64,000 nucleotides of DNA from Acuticoccus sp. MNP-M23 (GTDB lineage: Bacteria; Pseudomonadota; Alphaproteobacteria; Rhizobiales; Amorphaceae). The position numbers and the translations under genes were made by a program. Location: NCBI RefSeq assembly GCF_031195445.1, contig NZ_CP133480.1:1598001-1662000 (forward strand), written 5' to 3'. Each line of letters opens with the position of its first letter. Position 1 is the first letter of the stretch. Under the pieces are notes generated by a model. That model saw only the letters and a list, made by a program, of their open reading frames with translations, was not told the origin of the DNA and searched no databases. Of the stretch, positions 1 to 9,181 are shown one piece after another.

Positions 1-410
1 CGGATCGCCACCGCCACATCGTTGAAGACGCAGAACCCCGCCCCTTGCTCGTAGCGGGCATGGTGGCTGCCGCCGGCGGTGTTGCAGGCAATGCCATGCT
101 CCAGCGCCAGACGGGCGGTCAGCGCGGTGCCGGCGCAGGCCGTGCGGGCACGCAGCGCCACCGAATCGGTCATCGGAAAACCGATCTCCCGCGCGATCCT
201 TGCCGGAACGTCGGCGGAAAAGACCTGGTCCACATAGGCCCGCGCGTGGGCCAGCGTAATCCATGACGCGGGCGCCGGCGCCGGAACGTGAAACGGACCG
301 AAGCCGAGCGCGGTCAGCCGCCGGGCCACCGCCCCGAACTTGCCCATGGGGAAGCGATGGCCGGGCGGAAACACCGCCTGATACTTGGGATTATGAACAA
401 CGGGGAGCAT
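1..410 (-). CDS. Histone deacetylase family protein (C-terminus beyond window)
   Basis: Reading leftward from an ATG at 408-410, the frame stays open to the window edge (136 codons). It begins MLPVVHNPKY, followed by PPGHRFPMGKFG, a typical opening of the bacterial class II-like deacetylase family (AcuC and acetylpolyamine amidohydrolase relatives). The active-site block GGSHHARYEQGAGFCVFND lies at about residues 113-131, with the catalytic His pair at 116-117. These enzymes are zinc hydrolases removing acetyl groups from lysine or polyamine substrates; the actual substrate cannot be inferred. The downstream Asp and His metal ligands lie outside the window. An in-frame GTG two codons upstream (416) is an alternative start. 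Confidence 0.85.
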   Translation of the reverse strand, partial: MLPVVHNPKYQAVFPPGHRFPMGKFGAVARRLTALGFGPFHVPAPAPASWITLAHARAYVDQVFSADVPARIAREIGFPMTDSVALRARTACAGTALTARLALEHGIACNTAGGSHHARYEQGAGFCVFNDVAVAI

Positions 411-513
411 TGGCACGGGGCCGAACGTGGCGCGCCGCGCGTATCGGTGCAAGCCTTCGGGCGGTGTGGCGGGGCGCCGCGCGGCCGCGACCGTCACCAG
501 CGCTGCGGACACA

Positions 514-551
514 AAAAAGGGACGGCGAGCAAGGCCCGCCGTCCCCTTTTG
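514..551. terminator. Rho-independent terminator, A/T runs on both sides
   Basis: A GC-rich inverted repeat (GGGACGGCG against CGCCGTCCCC, with one bulged base) is flanked by an A-run on the left and a T-run on the right. It lies downstream of the leftward DUF1328 gene and upstream of the leftward deacetylase gene, so it most likely ends the DUF1328 transcript. Confidence 0.7.
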
Positions 552-574
552 TCAGCATTCAGGCTGATGCCTGG

Positions 575-814
575 TCAGGCAACCATCAACAGGGCCGGCA
601 CTGCAGCCACTGTTGCGGGCACCGCCGTCAAGGTAGCGGACACCGCAGCGCCGCCGACCAGCAGCATGATCAGGAAGATCACCGCCAGCACCACGAAGAC
701 GAAGAACAGGATACGCGCGATTGTCGCGGCGCCTGCCGCAATCCCGGTAAATCCGAACACACCCGCAATTACCGCGACCACCGCAAAGATGATCGCCCAA
801 GTCAGAAAGTCCAT
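575..814 (-). CDS. DUF1328 family small membrane protein
   Basis: Encodes 79 residues starting [20 protein letters not shown]. Almost the whole protein is two hydrophobic helices joined by a small-residue turn ([13 protein letters not shown]), the hallmark of the DUF1328/YtjA family of small inner-membrane proteins of unknown function. The start at 812-814 is preceded by GGGTGAG on the coding strand. A longer in-frame reading upstream (to 895) has no hydrophobic or family character and was not used. Monocistronic, ending at the hairpin around 514-551. Confidence 0.85.
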   Translation of the reverse strand: MDFLTWAIIFAVVAVIAGVFGFTGIAAGAATIARILFFVFVVLAVIFLIMLLVGGAAVSATLTAVPATVAAVPALLMVA

Positions 815-981
815 CGTCTCACCCACTCGTTTGTTTCCGGGACAACCTGTCGCGGCACCAACAAGTTCCACGCAAGCCACGCCTTTTTCCGGCAAGCCGC
901 TCCGTCGCCGCCTCGCGCGGCGCGATGCCGTGGGCTACAAGGCCGGCGCGGCCCCCCCCTGCCGCGCAGACAGGACTGACC

Positions 982-2319
982 ATGGCCGCCCCCCTCAACC
1001 CGCCCGCCCGCACAGCGCCGGTGACGCTGCGCATGGTGCTTGCCATCGCGCTGCCGATGACCATCGCCCACGCCACCACGCCCCTCATCGGCATCACGGA
1101 CATGGCGGTGATCGGCCAGCTGGGCTCGGCGGCGCTCATCGGGGCGGTGGCGCTGGGTGCCCTGCTGTTCGACTTTGTGGGCGCCTCGTTCAATTTCCTG
1201 CGCCACGGCACGACGGGGCTGATTGCGCAGGCCGTGGGCGCGGGAGACCGGGAGGGCGAGGCGGTCGCCCTGTGGCGGGCGCTCGCCATTGCCGCCGTGC
1301 TGGGTCTGGCCATCGCACTTTTGCAATGGCCGATGATTGCGGCGTTCATCGCCATCATGGACCCCAGCGAAGAGGTGGCAGAGGCCACCCGCACCTATTT
1401 TGCGTGGCGGGTGTGGGGCAGCCCGTTCATGCTCGCCAACTACGCAATTTTAGGCTGGCTGCTCGGGCTTGCCCGCGCGGGCACCGGCCTTGCGCTTCAG
1501 GTGCTGCTGGCCGGCGTCAACATTGCGCTGTCTCTGGCGCTGGTGCTTGGCGCGGGGCTGGGGGTCGCCGGCGTTGCCATCGCCTCGGTCGCGGCGGAGG
1601 CCGTCACGTTTGCGGCGGGGGTGGTGCTGATTGCACGTAGCCTGCGCACGGCGCCGCGCCCGCCCTGGTCGGCCGTGTTCGAGCGGCTGGGCTTCACGCG
1701 CACCCTTGTGGTCAACCGCGATATCCTCATCCGGTCCTGGCTGCTGGTCTCCGCGTTTGCGCTGTTCACCGCGGCGGGGGCGCGCGCCGGCGACGTGACG
1801 CTTGCCGCCAATGCCATCCTCCTCAACATCTTCCTGCTGACGGCCCATGTGCTGGATGCGCTGGCCACCGCGGCCGAACAGCTCGGCGGCAAGGCCGTCG
1901 GCGCTCGCGACCGCGGCGCTTTCCGCGCCACGTTGCGGCTGACGCTGGTTGCCGGCGTCGTGGTCTCGGTCGCGCTCGCGGGCCTCTGGATGCTGGCCGG
2001 ACCGCACTTCATCGCCTTGATGACCTCGGCCGCGGACGTGCGCGCCTCGGCGGGCGCGTTCCTCGGCTGGGTCGCGCTCACTGCCGTCACCGGCATGATC
2101 GCCTTCGTGATGGACGGCCTTTTCATCGGCGCAACGTGGACGGCCGCGATGCGCAACATGATGCTCCTGTCCACGGGCACCTTCTTCGCGGCCTGCTGGC
2201 TTCTCACGCCATATCTCGGCAACCACGGCCTCTGGCTCGCACTCAATGTTTGGCTGATGCTGCGCGGGTTGAGCCTGTGGGTGCTGGTGCCGCGGGAAAG
2301 CCGCCGCACCTTCGGCTGA
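982..2319 (+). CDS. MATE family efflux transporter
   Basis: A 445-residue integral membrane protein with about 12 predicted hydrophobic segments and the duplicated MatE architecture. The N-terminal MatE signature is visible as LAIALPMTIAHATTPLIGITDMAVIG, with the usual Pro in TM1 and Asp in the TDMAVIG segment. The best subfamily fit is the DinF-like branch; such proteins export cationic compounds by Na+ or H+ antiport, and the substrate is not predictable. The ATG at 982 has AGGA six bases upstream; an upstream in-frame ATG (925) would add a Pro/Arg-rich stretch unlike the family. Monocistronic by spacing. Confidence 0.9.
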   Translation: MAAPLNPPARTAPVTLRMVLAIALPMTIAHATTPLIGITDMAVIGQLGSAALIGAVALGALLFDFVGASFNFLRHGTTGLIAQAVGAGDREGEAVALWRALAIAAVLGLAIALLQWPMIAAFIAIMDPSEEVAEATRTYFAWRVWGSPFMLANYAILGWLLGLARAGTGLALQVLLAGVNIALSLALVLGAGLGVAGVAIASVAAEAVTFAAGVVLIARSLRTAPRPPWSAVFERLGFTRTLVVNRDILIRSWLLVSAFALFTAAGARAGDVTLAANAILLNIFLLTAHVLDALATAAEQLGGKAVGARDRGAFRATLRLTLVAGVVVSVALAGLWMLAGPHFIALMTSAADVRASAGAFLGWVALTAVTGMIAFVMDGLFIGATWTAAMRNMMLLSTGTFFAACWLLTPYLGNHGLWLALNVWLMLRGLSLWVLVPRESRRTFG

Positions 2320-2449
2320 GGCGCGCGGCAAGGGCCGCAACACGCAGCCCTTGCGCAGCGGGGCCGCGTGGGCAAAATTCTGCCTTGCATGGTTCGACTC
2401 GGCCTTTCAGCGGGGCCGCAAAACCGTCGGAATTTGGTTGGAGGCAAGA

Positions 2450-3028
2450 TTGCAGCAACGCACCAACAATCCCGGCCGGACCTTGCCCCGGCCGATCGCT
2501 GCGCTGAAACTCGGCGGGTTTGCTGCCGCAGTGGCACTCCTCCTGTGTCTCATGCCATTTCTCGCAGCCGGTCCCACCTTCAGCCAGACACCCGATTCCC
2601 TGACCGAAACCTATGGGGACTGGACGGTGCGCTGCGTGACGCCCGAGGGCGGCAACCAGCGCTGCTGGATGGGGCAGACGCTGAACAAGGAGGGCACGCA
2701 GGACATCATCATGCAGCTGGATCTCGCCGTGGTGAATGGCGAGAATTTCTTCACGGTTCTCGCGCCGTTCGGCCTCTTGCTGCCCAGCGGCGGCACCTTT
2801 GCGGTCGACGGCGAACCGCTGCTCACCCTGCCCTTCCGCACCTGCCTGCCGCGCGGCTGCCTGATGCGCCACACGCTGACGGATACGGAGCTTGCCGCCC
2901 TGCGCCGCGGCGCCCGGTTCGGCGTCACCTTCCGCACCGCGTCCGACGACGAGGCGGAGGTGACACTCGGCGTCTCGCTATCCGGCTTCTCCGCCGCGCA
3001 GAACCGCCTGAAGGCGCTTTCCAGCTAA
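2450..3028 (+). CDS. Invasion-associated locus B (IalB) family protein
   Basis: 192 residues from a TTG start. An N-terminal signal sequence (hydrophobic run AALKLGGFAAAVALLLCLMPF ending near AAGPTFSQ) precedes a secreted domain opening TYGDWTVRC, characteristic of IalB proteins of Hyphomicrobiales. Four Cys residues (CVTP, RCWMG, RTCLPRGC) probably form disulfides in the periplasm. GGAGG at 2440-2444 lies five bases before the TTG at 2450, which decides the start; an in-frame TTG at 2351 lacks such a site. IalB was named from Bartonella erythrocyte invasion, but most family members occur in non-pathogens and have no assigned biochemical role. Confidence 0.82.
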   Translation: MQQRTNNPGRTLPRPIAALKLGGFAAAVALLLCLMPFLAAGPTFSQTPDSLTETYGDWTVRCVTPEGGNQRCWMGQTLNKEGTQDIIMQLDLAVVNGENFFTVLAPFGLLLPSGGTFAVDGEPLLTLPFRTCLPRGCLMRHTLTDTELAALRRGARFGVTFRTASDDEAEVTLGVSLSGFSAAQNRLKALSS

Positions 3029-3136
3029 CCCTCACAAGACCGGCACCAGTCTTCGGCCGGTGCCCGTGCCACTTTCCCCGTCGTCACCACCGTCAGCCGC
3101 CACCGCGAACCGGGTTGTCAGGCAGCGCCGGCGACA

Positions 3137-4336
3137 TCACGGTCGTGTGCGGGCAAAGTAGTCGACCGTCGAAGGGTCGCCTGATCGCGCGATGCCGATG
3201 CGGTCCGGCGCCCGTGCTACCAGCGGCCGGCAGTCCTCCGTCTCAGGGTCGCCGCCATCGGCGGTAAAGCCGAGATAAGGCCCACCATCATAGCCCCGGC
3301 CGCAGTCCTCGCTGACCGTCAGCGTGCCACCGGTGATGTATCCTGAATCCTCGACATCGGGGCTGAACACGCCAAAAAAGCCTTCGTCGAAGACATGCAT
3401 CTGGCCCGTGGCTTCGTTCGTCCACGCGCCGTAGAGGTTGCGCTTGAGGTTCGCGATAGATGGCTCGTCGATGAAAATCACCTCGCGCACGGTGACCTCC
3501 GCCAGATCGTCGACATCGGAGATCATGTCCCCCACCCAAGTCATCGGCTGCCCGTCCGCATAGATCGCCAGCATCTCGCCGGCGACGTGGGGGACGCCGG
3601 TGCCCGTCGAGACGAGAAGCTCCACGCCATCCTCCGCACCGAGACGGCACTCGATCACGGTGTCGCCCCATATGCAGCCCTTGAACGTCCCGGTCATCGT
3701 ATAGGGCTCGCCATAGACGCCCGGACCGGGGGCGGGCGTGATGCGCATGGTATTCGCCTCGTGCGCTACACCCATGGCTTCCGGCACTTCGTCGGTCCGG
3801 GCGGTCGCAGGGGGGGCGGCCGCCGCTTCGGCCTCCGGTTTGGGATCGGGGCCATCACCAGCGTCGGCGGCCGTCTTGCCGGCATCGTTCCCGAGGGCGG
3901 CGTCGTAGGCTGCCTGCCGCCGCGCCTCTTCGGTGAGCGTGATGGTGTGATGCCCGGCGCCGTTCGTCACGATCTCGTTGAAGCCGACCTGGCTGTAGCC
4001 ACGGTCCGCGCACGCCGTGTCGCCCACAATGGTGAAGGCCTCATCGGTGATGCAGAACATGTAGCGGCCCGCGGGCCAGTGGTCCCCGGAGGCATTGTTA
4101 TTGGCGCGCCAATAATAATGCGTGAGCGTCAGCGACTCGCTGATGACATTCTCGCACGCGCCGGCGGGCACGTTCCACCAGCCCTCCGACATCCAGCCGG
4201 CGGCTCCCTTGTATCCGATGGCGACGGACGCCACCACCGGAGCAGCGTTGCAGATCTCCAGAGCCGCGTGTGCCGATGGGCTCGCCAACACAAGGCATGG
4301 CGCGAGAAGGATGATGCGTCGCAAGGATATCTCCAT
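3137..4336 (-). CDS. Large secreted protein: DUF1036 domain plus C-terminal domain of unknown type
   Basis: 399 residues. A signal peptide (about 1-24, ending SAHA) is followed by a DUF1036 domain to about residue 140, with the family pattern LEICNAAPVVASVAIGYK and SEGWWNVPAGAC and paired cysteines. A low-complexity Ala/Pro/Glu linker (about 145-185) leads to a second domain of about 200 residues with its own cysteines (KGCIWGDTVIEC, SEDCGRGY, TEDCRPL), not recognised as any family. Typical DUF1036 proteins end after the first domain, as in the paralogue at 39685-40170. Both parts look periplasmic or exported. No function is known for DUF1036. Confidence 0.78.
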   Translation of the reverse strand: MEISLRRIILLAPCLVLASPSAHAALEICNAAPVVASVAIGYKGAAGWMSEGWWNVPAGACENVISESLTLTHYYWRANNNASGDHWPAGRYMFCITDEAFTIVGDTACADRGYSQVGFNEIVTNGAGHHTITLTEEARRQAAYDAALGNDAGKTAADAGDGPDPKPEAEAAAAPPATARTDEVPEAMGVAHEANTMRITPAPGPGVYGEPYTMTGTFKGCIWGDTVIECRLGAEDGVELLVSTGTGVPHVAGEMLAIYADGQPMTWVGDMISDVDDLAEVTVREVIFIDEPSIANLKRNLYGAWTNEATGQMHVFDEGFFGVFSPDVEDSGYITGGTLTVSEDCGRGYDGGPYLGFTADGGDPETEDCRPLVARAPDRIGIARSGDPSTVDYFARTRP

Positions 4337-4462
4337 GGTGCACGAGGGAATGCGCGGCGATCAAGGCTTCTAACCTTAATCTTGATAGGCCATGGGGTCG
4401 ATATTGGCCCGCCCGATGGCAAGGGTGCCGGACGGCCGCAGTCACGAACACCGGAGCAACGC

Positions 4463-5926
4463 CTACCCGAGAAAAACCGCGCTTTTCGGGTAGCGCACGC
4501 GCGGCTGCGTGCGCGTCGCCAGGAAGAAGCCCAGCGTGAGCGGGCCGACGCGGCCGACAAACATCAGGATCACGATGACGGCACGGCCGATCTCATCGAG
4601 TTCGGCCGTTGCGCCGCGCGACAGACCCACCGTGCCGAACGCCGAAGCGACCTCGAAGATGAGATCGAAGAACTCACCGTCGTGACTGACCGAGATGACG
4701 AAGGTGGCGACCGCAACGAAAAGGATCGCGACCGACACGAGCGCAGTCACCCGCATCACATCTTCCAGCGACAGCGACCGTCCGAACGCGTTCAGCTCTG
4801 ACCGGCGCCGGAAGAAGGCGTAGGTGGCAAGCAGCAGGCAGATCAACGTCGTCACCTTGATGCCGCCCGCAGTCGAGGTCGGGCCGCCGCCGACCAGCAT
4901 GAGCGTGATGGTCATGAACGCCGTGGCATCGTGGACCGCTGCGAAATCTGCCGTGTTGAAGCCCGCGGTTCGCGGGGTGACGGCCTGGAACCACGCCACC
5001 GTCAGCTTGTCTTGCCAACTGTCATAAAGGCCGAGCGTGCCCGGGTTGGACCATTCGAGGATCGCGAACGTTACGAGCGGCCAGATGATGAGCGCCGCGG
5101 TCCCGACCAGCATCAGCTTGGAGTGCAGCATCAACGGGCGCCAGCGCGGCCACCACAGCGCACGCCAGCTGCGGCGATGGCGATTGAGATCGGCGATGAC
5201 GGCAAATCCGATTCCGCCGACGATGAAGAGGGCCGGCACGGCAATATTGATGACCGGATCGAGGGCGTAGCGCGTCAGACTGTCGGGGAAGAGGGCGAAG
5301 CCGGCATTGTTGAACGCGCTGATCGAAAAGAAGAGCGCGTGCCACAGACCCGGACCCCAGCCGAGATCGGGCACGAAGACGAAGCTGAGGGCGAAAACCC
5401 CGACCGCTTCGCAGACGAAGAACACGAAGGCGATCAGCCGGACAAGCCGGCCCAGCTCGTGAAGCGAGGTCTGGCCGAGGTCTTCACGCAGCGTGATCGA
5501 GCCCGGCAATCCGATCGGAAATCCGAGGATGCTCAGAATGAGGACCGCGAAGACCATCAGCCCGAGACCGCCGACCTGGATGAGGATCATGAGGACAGCT
5601 TCGCCGAACAACGAGAACGTCAGCGCCGGATCGACGACGGCGAGCCCGGTCACCGTGACGGCCGAGGCCGACATGAAAATCACGTCGCTCCAGGTCACGG
5701 CGGTTGCCGTCGCTTCCTGCGCGATCGGCAATTTCAGAAGCACCGCACCGACAACCACGAACGCTGCGTACAGAAGCAGCAGTGTCAGCGGTGGCGGCAG
5801 ACGCAGAAAATCGCGGCCGACGCGGCGCAGCCGTCGCAGCACCGGCCGCTCGGCGCTGGGCGCGGGGCCGAGCGCGTCGGCATCGTCACTGTTTTCACCG
5901 CGGTCGCGCCGCCCCCCTAGCCGCAT
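4463..5926 (-). CDS. ktrB: TrkH/KtrB family K+ uptake channel subunit
   Basis: 487-residue membrane protein with the four pore-loop repeats of the TrkH/KtrB superfamily, each carrying a selectivity-filter segment: SAVTVTGLAVVD, SAFNNAGFALF, TPRTAGFNT and SAFGTVGLSRG. It forms the ion-conducting subunit of a K+ (or Na+-dependent K+) uptake system gated by the cytosolic KtrA ring. The ATG at 5926 overlaps the end of the upstream ktrA by 10 bp, indicating translational coupling. A hairpin (CTACCCG/CGGGTAG) overlaps the stop codon but has no T-run, so termination there is doubtful. KtrB fits better than TrkH by length and because KtrA has a single module. Confidence 0.88.
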   Translation of the reverse strand: MRLGGRRDRGENSDDADALGPAPSAERPVLRRLRRVGRDFLRLPPPLTLLLLYAAFVVVGAVLLKLPIAQEATATAVTWSDVIFMSASAVTVTGLAVVDPALTFSLFGEAVLMILIQVGGLGLMVFAVLILSILGFPIGLPGSITLREDLGQTSLHELGRLVRLIAFVFFVCEAVGVFALSFVFVPDLGWGPGLWHALFFSISAFNNAGFALFPDSLTRYALDPVINIAVPALFIVGGIGFAVIADLNRHRRSWRALWWPRWRPLMLHSKLMLVGTAALIIWPLVTFAILEWSNPGTLGLYDSWQDKLTVAWFQAVTPRTAGFNTADFAAVHDATAFMTITLMLVGGGPTSTAGGIKVTTLICLLLATYAFFRRRSELNAFGRSLSLEDVMRVTALVSVAILFVAVATFVISVSHDGEFFDLIFEVASAFGTVGLSRGATAELDEIGRAVIVILMFVGRVGPLTLGFFLATRTQPRVRYPKSAVFLG

Positions 5927-6600
5927 TGCGTCTCGCCGAAATGCTGCAGCTGCGCACGCGGCCCGAGCAACAAAAGCGCATCGTCTTTTATGATCTCGGG
6001 GTCCTCGTTGAACCGCTGCAGCTTGCCGGCGCGCAGGATCCCGAGGCATTCGACCCCAAAGCGCTTCGCAAAGCCGATTGATTGCAGCCGCTTCCCCACC
6101 AGCCGCCGCGGTGCGTTGAGGCTGACGACGGTGACATTCTCAGCGGCGACCATGTAGTCGGTGACGAAGGGGTTGTGGATCCGCTGCGCAACGCGGTGGC
6201 CCATGTCGCGCTCCGGATTGACCATCTTGTCGAACCCGATCTCGCGCAGAATGCGCCGGTGGGTGCGCGAACGCGACTTCACCCACACGTCACGCACCCC
6301 CAAGAGGCGCACGTTCATGGCGCCCACGATGTTGGCTTCGAGGTTCTCGCCCATCGCGATGATGACCACGTCGCACTTGTCGACGCCGGCATCTCTGAGA
6401 GCCTTCTCGTCGCGCGCGTCGGCGATCATGGCTTGTGTCAGCGTGTCTGCCAGCTCGTTGACACGCCGCTCGTCGGTGTCGATCCCGATGACATGATGGC
6501 CGAAAGCGACAAGATCGGTCGCGACGGTTCCACCGAACGTACCAAGCCCGATGACGGCAACCGGCCCGCCGGCCGGCGCCCCTTTCGCTCCTTCAGACAT
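5917..6600 (-). CDS. ktrA: TrkA/KtrA family K+ uptake regulatory subunit
   Basis: 227 residues from the ATG at 6600. The N-terminal RCK_N domain has a Rossmann glycine motif GLGTFGG and the acidic ribose-binding residue in GIDTDERR, so it should bind NAD(H) or ATP/ADP. An RCK_C domain follows from about residue 150. The single RCK pair (about 220 residues) matches KtrA rather than the double-length TrkA. Directly upstream of, and overlapping, ktrB: the two form a two-gene operon. An ATG 15 codons upstream (6645) is possible; neither candidate has a strong ribosome site. Confidence 0.88.
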   Translation of the reverse strand: MSEGAKGAPAGGPVAVIGLGTFGGTVATDLVAFGHHVIGIDTDERRVNELADTLTQAMIADARDEKALRDAGVDKCDVVIIAMGENLEANIVGAMNVRLLGVRDVWVKSRSRTHRRILREIGFDKMVNPERDMGHRVAQRIHNPFVTDYMVAAENVTVVSLNAPRRLVGKRLQSIGFAKRFGVECLGILRAGKLQRFNEDPEIIKDDALLLLGPRAQLQHFGETQCG

Positions 6601-7049
6601 TCGCTGTTCGTGCCTTTCGGTCGAGACTTTGGACGCCGGGCGCATTGATCACACTTTCGCAGCGGCCGCCATCGCCCAGTCTTCGCAACGATCCGGAAAG
6701 ACGTGAGATGTGAAGGCGGATCGCTGCAGCGCGCGGCCTTCCGTCTCGCACTGGCCGGAAAATGCAGGGTTATTGCCGAAAGGGGAACGCGCGGTCCTTA
6801 CCCTTGTATCTGTCTCTGGCATTCAGCTTTGATGACGGGAGGTGGCGGCCGGACCCGTCCCATGACGACACGGTCCGCGATCCGCTCTGCCGCGGTGTCA
6901 TGACGCGGGCCGACAGCAGTCGAGCAGCAAGCTGTGCCTGGGCTCGTCATCAACCCCGCCGCACAACGGCCGAAACAAGGGCCATCGCGCCAACAAAGAG
7001 AGTTGCGTGATCGACGCCTTGACGGAAGCTTCGATGGAAAAGGGGGAGA
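6601..7049. other. Intergenic region between ktrA and tRNA-Thr
   Basis: About 450 bases without a convincing gene. The short open frames on either strand (60-100 codons) are Arg/Pro-rich with no domain character, as expected by chance in high-GC DNA. The left part must hold the promoter for the leftward ktrA-ktrB operon; the right part is the 3' flank of the leftward tRNA gene. No integrase or flanking direct repeat was seen that would suggest an attachment site. Confidence 0.5.
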
Positions 7050-7125
7050 TGGTGCCGCACGCCGGACTCGAACCAGCGACCCACGCATTACGAATGCGTT
7101 GCTCTACCATCTGAGCTAGTGCGGC
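7050..7125 (-). tRNA. tRNA-Thr (anticodon CGT)
   Basis: 76 bases on the minus strand with encoded CCA. The acceptor stem GCCGCAC pairs with GTGCGGC; the D-arm is CTAGCTCAGATGGTAGAGCA; the anticodon stem ACGCA/TGCGT encloses loop TTCGTAA with anticodon CGT (reads ACG, threonine); the T-arm carries GGTTCGAGTCC. No intron. It stands alone between the potassium uptake operon and the TRAP operon. Confidence 0.96.
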
Positions 7126-7368
7126 CCACTGGGCGCTCCTGTACACGCAAATGCGGGGTGACCGCAACCGCGGAATCCAGTTCATCATCGCGAAACTGTC
7201 GGCGGCCACAGTCTTGCATCAGCGCGGCGGTCCTTGCGCGGCATCTTGCCGTCAGGCTGCCGCTTGCACAATTCGCGCCGGTAACTCTAGCGTGTATTGA
7301 CTTGCTTTGCGTCGCACAAGTTTTGTGGCACACCGACAGAAGAAAAAACGTATTCAGGAGATGTCCGA

Positions 7369-8370
7369 GTGAAATCTGTCCTAGGCGCAGCTGTCGCTGC
7401 ATTGGTCATCACAACCGCCCCTGCAATTGCAAATTGTGACGACGGCGAAACCGTGATCAAATTTTCGCATGTTGTGGCTGAAACCGGCCATCCCAAGGGC
7501 GAGTTTGCCACAGAGCTTGCCAGTCGCATCAACGATGAGATGAACGGAAAGGCCTGCATGCAGGTGTTCCCGTCCTCCCAGCTTTATGACGACGACAAGG
7601 TGATGGAAGCGCTGCTCCTGGGTGACGTGCAGCTTGCCGCGCCCTCACTGTCCAAGTTCGGCGCCTACACGCGCGTCCTGGGCGTGTTTGACCTTCCGTT
7701 CGTGTTCCAGAACGTTGCCGCGATGGAGCGCTTTCTGGCGACCGACGAGGGCAAGAGTCTTCTGACGTCGATGGAAGATGTCGGCTACGTGGGTCTCGGC
7801 TACATCTACAACGGCATGAAGCAGTTCTCGGCCGACAAGCCGCTGATCCAGCCCACCGACGCCGAAGGCCTCAAATTTCGCATCCAGACCTCCGACATTG
7901 CCGCCGCCATGATCGAGGCGCTGGGCGCCAACGCACAGAAGCTCGCCTTCAACGAGGTGTACGGCGCGCTCCAGCAGGGCGTGGTGGACGGCCAGGAAAA
8001 CACCTACACCAACATCTACCAGCAGAAATTCTTCGAGGTGCAGGACGGCATTACCGAAACCAACCACCAGATGCTGTCCTACTTCATGGTCACCACCCAG
8101 GACTTCCTCGACAGCCTCGACGATGACACCCGCACACAATTCCTCACCCTGGTGGACGAAGTGTCGGTCAAGATGAACGGCCTTGCCAACAGCCTGAACG
8201 ACCAGGCCAAGGAGAACATCATTGCCGCGGGCGGCACCATCCGCACGCTCGACACCGATCAGCGCCAGGCCTGGGTCGACGCGATGAAGCCGGTGTGGGG
8301 CGAGTTCGAGGAAGAGATCGGCAAGAACATCATCGACGCCGCCGTCGCGTCCAACAACCCGGCCTCCTGA
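7369..8370 (+). CDS. dctP: TRAP transporter substrate-binding protein, DctP family
   Basis: 333 residues. Signal peptide of about 21 residues (VKSVLGAAVAALVITTAPAIA), then a DctP-type periplasmic binding fold: IKFSHVVAETGHPKG at the start, the helix-hinge segment GLKFRIQTSDI with the Arg that normally salt-bridges a carboxylate ligand, and VVDGQENTYTNI (the usual VDGQENP region with Thr for Pro). It captures a small organic acid for the DctQ/DctM permease encoded next. The GTG at 7369 has AGGAG eight bases upstream; no plausible in-frame ATG gives a signal peptide. First gene of dctPQM. Confidence 0.92.
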   Translation: MKSVLGAAVAALVITTAPAIANCDDGETVIKFSHVVAETGHPKGEFATELASRINDEMNGKACMQVFPSSQLYDDDKVMEALLLGDVQLAAPSLSKFGAYTRVLGVFDLPFVFQNVAAMERFLATDEGKSLLTSMEDVGYVGLGYIYNGMKQFSADKPLIQPTDAEGLKFRIQTSDIAAAMIEALGANAQKLAFNEVYGALQQGVVDGQENTYTNIYQQKFFEVQDGITETNHQMLSYFMVTTQDFLDSLDDDTRTQFLTLVDEVSVKMNGLANSLNDQAKENIIAAGGTIRTLDTDQRQAWVDAMKPVWGEFEEEIGKNIIDAAVASNNPAS

Positions 8371-8476
8371 GCCACCTTGCGCCGCGGCCGGCTCTCGGCC
8401 GCGGCGCTTCCACAAGAACCACCCGGCCGGCCGGGCCTGACGCGCCGCCGGCGCCGTCCGGCAAGCCCGCAGCGAG

Positions 8477-9172
8477 ATGTCGATGGCCTCACTTCTGCTC
8501 AATTATCCGCTGCTGACGCTGGTCGGCTTCATCACGCTCTATTTCATCGCCGACAAGCTCGCCCCGCGCGTCATGAACGAGTTAGAGGAGATCGTGATCG
8601 CCCTCATCCTCGCCGCAATGACCCTCGTTGCGTTCGTGCAGGTGGTGATGCGCTACGGCTTCAATTCCGGTTTCCAGGGGGCGCTGGAGCTCAACCGCAT
8701 CCTGTTCGCGTGGTTGATCCTGTTCGGAATGAGCTACGCGGTGAAGATCAACTCCCACCTCGGGATCGACAGCCTCATCCGCCTGTTCCCGCGGCCGGTC
8801 TTCCGCGGATTCGCCATCTTCGGCGCACTGGCCGTTCTCCTATACGCCGTCATGTTCATCAATGCGGACTGGCTGAAGTCGCTCGGTGCCACCACCCGCG
8901 GCGGCGGTGCGGTGGACTACTGGTGGAAGATGTACCGCGTGGGCATCGGGCTGGACGACCTCAAATACCCGGCATTCATGGTCGAGATGACGGGCCAGGA
9001 CCGGGTTCACCGGTGGGTCGCCTACCTGATCCTGCCCATCGGCCTCGGTCTCCTTGCCATGCGCGCCGTCCAGGCGCTGGTGGAGATCATCCAGGGCAAG
9101 CGCGAGCTGATCATCGCCAGCCACGAGGCCGAAGACCTCGTGGAAAAAAACCGCAACATTCTCAAGGACTGA
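8477..9172 (+). CDS. dctQ: TRAP transporter small permease subunit, DctQ family
   Basis: 231 residues with four main hydrophobic helices; the DctQ signature is in the second and third (LVAFVQVVMRYGF, ELNRILFAWLILFGMSYAV, then KINSHLGID). Between the third and fourth helices there is an unusually long loop of about 60 residues (roughly 125-185), where ordinary DctQ proteins (about 160-180 residues) have a short turn. This enlargement parallels that of the partner DctM. Located 106 bp after dctP and 9 bp before dctM. An ATG two codons downstream is an equally good start. Confidence 0.9.
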   Translation: MSMASLLLNYPLLTLVGFITLYFIADKLAPRVMNELEEIVIALILAAMTLVAFVQVVMRYGFNSGFQGALELNRILFAWLILFGMSYAVKINSHLGIDSLIRLFPRPVFRGFAIFGALAVLLYAVMFINADWLKSLGATTRGGGAVDYWWKMYRVGIGLDDLKYPAFMVEMTGQDRVHRWVAYLILPIGLGLLAMRAVQALVEIIQGKRELIIASHEAEDLVEKNRNILKD

Positions 9173-9181
9173 GCGAGACCC

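Noticed and set aside
4463-4492. Hairpin at the ktrB stop codon as terminator
   Set aside because: The stem CTACCCG/CGGGTAG is short, lies within the final codons and has no T-run after it on the minus strand.
6703-7088. Small open frames on both strands between ktrA and tRNA-Thr
   Set aside because: Arg/Pro-rich composition without domain or signal-peptide character; one overlaps the tRNA gene.
6601-7125. tRNA-Thr as an integration site for a mobile element
   Set aside because: No integrase, no duplicated tRNA 3' end and no foreign-looking genes were seen on either side.
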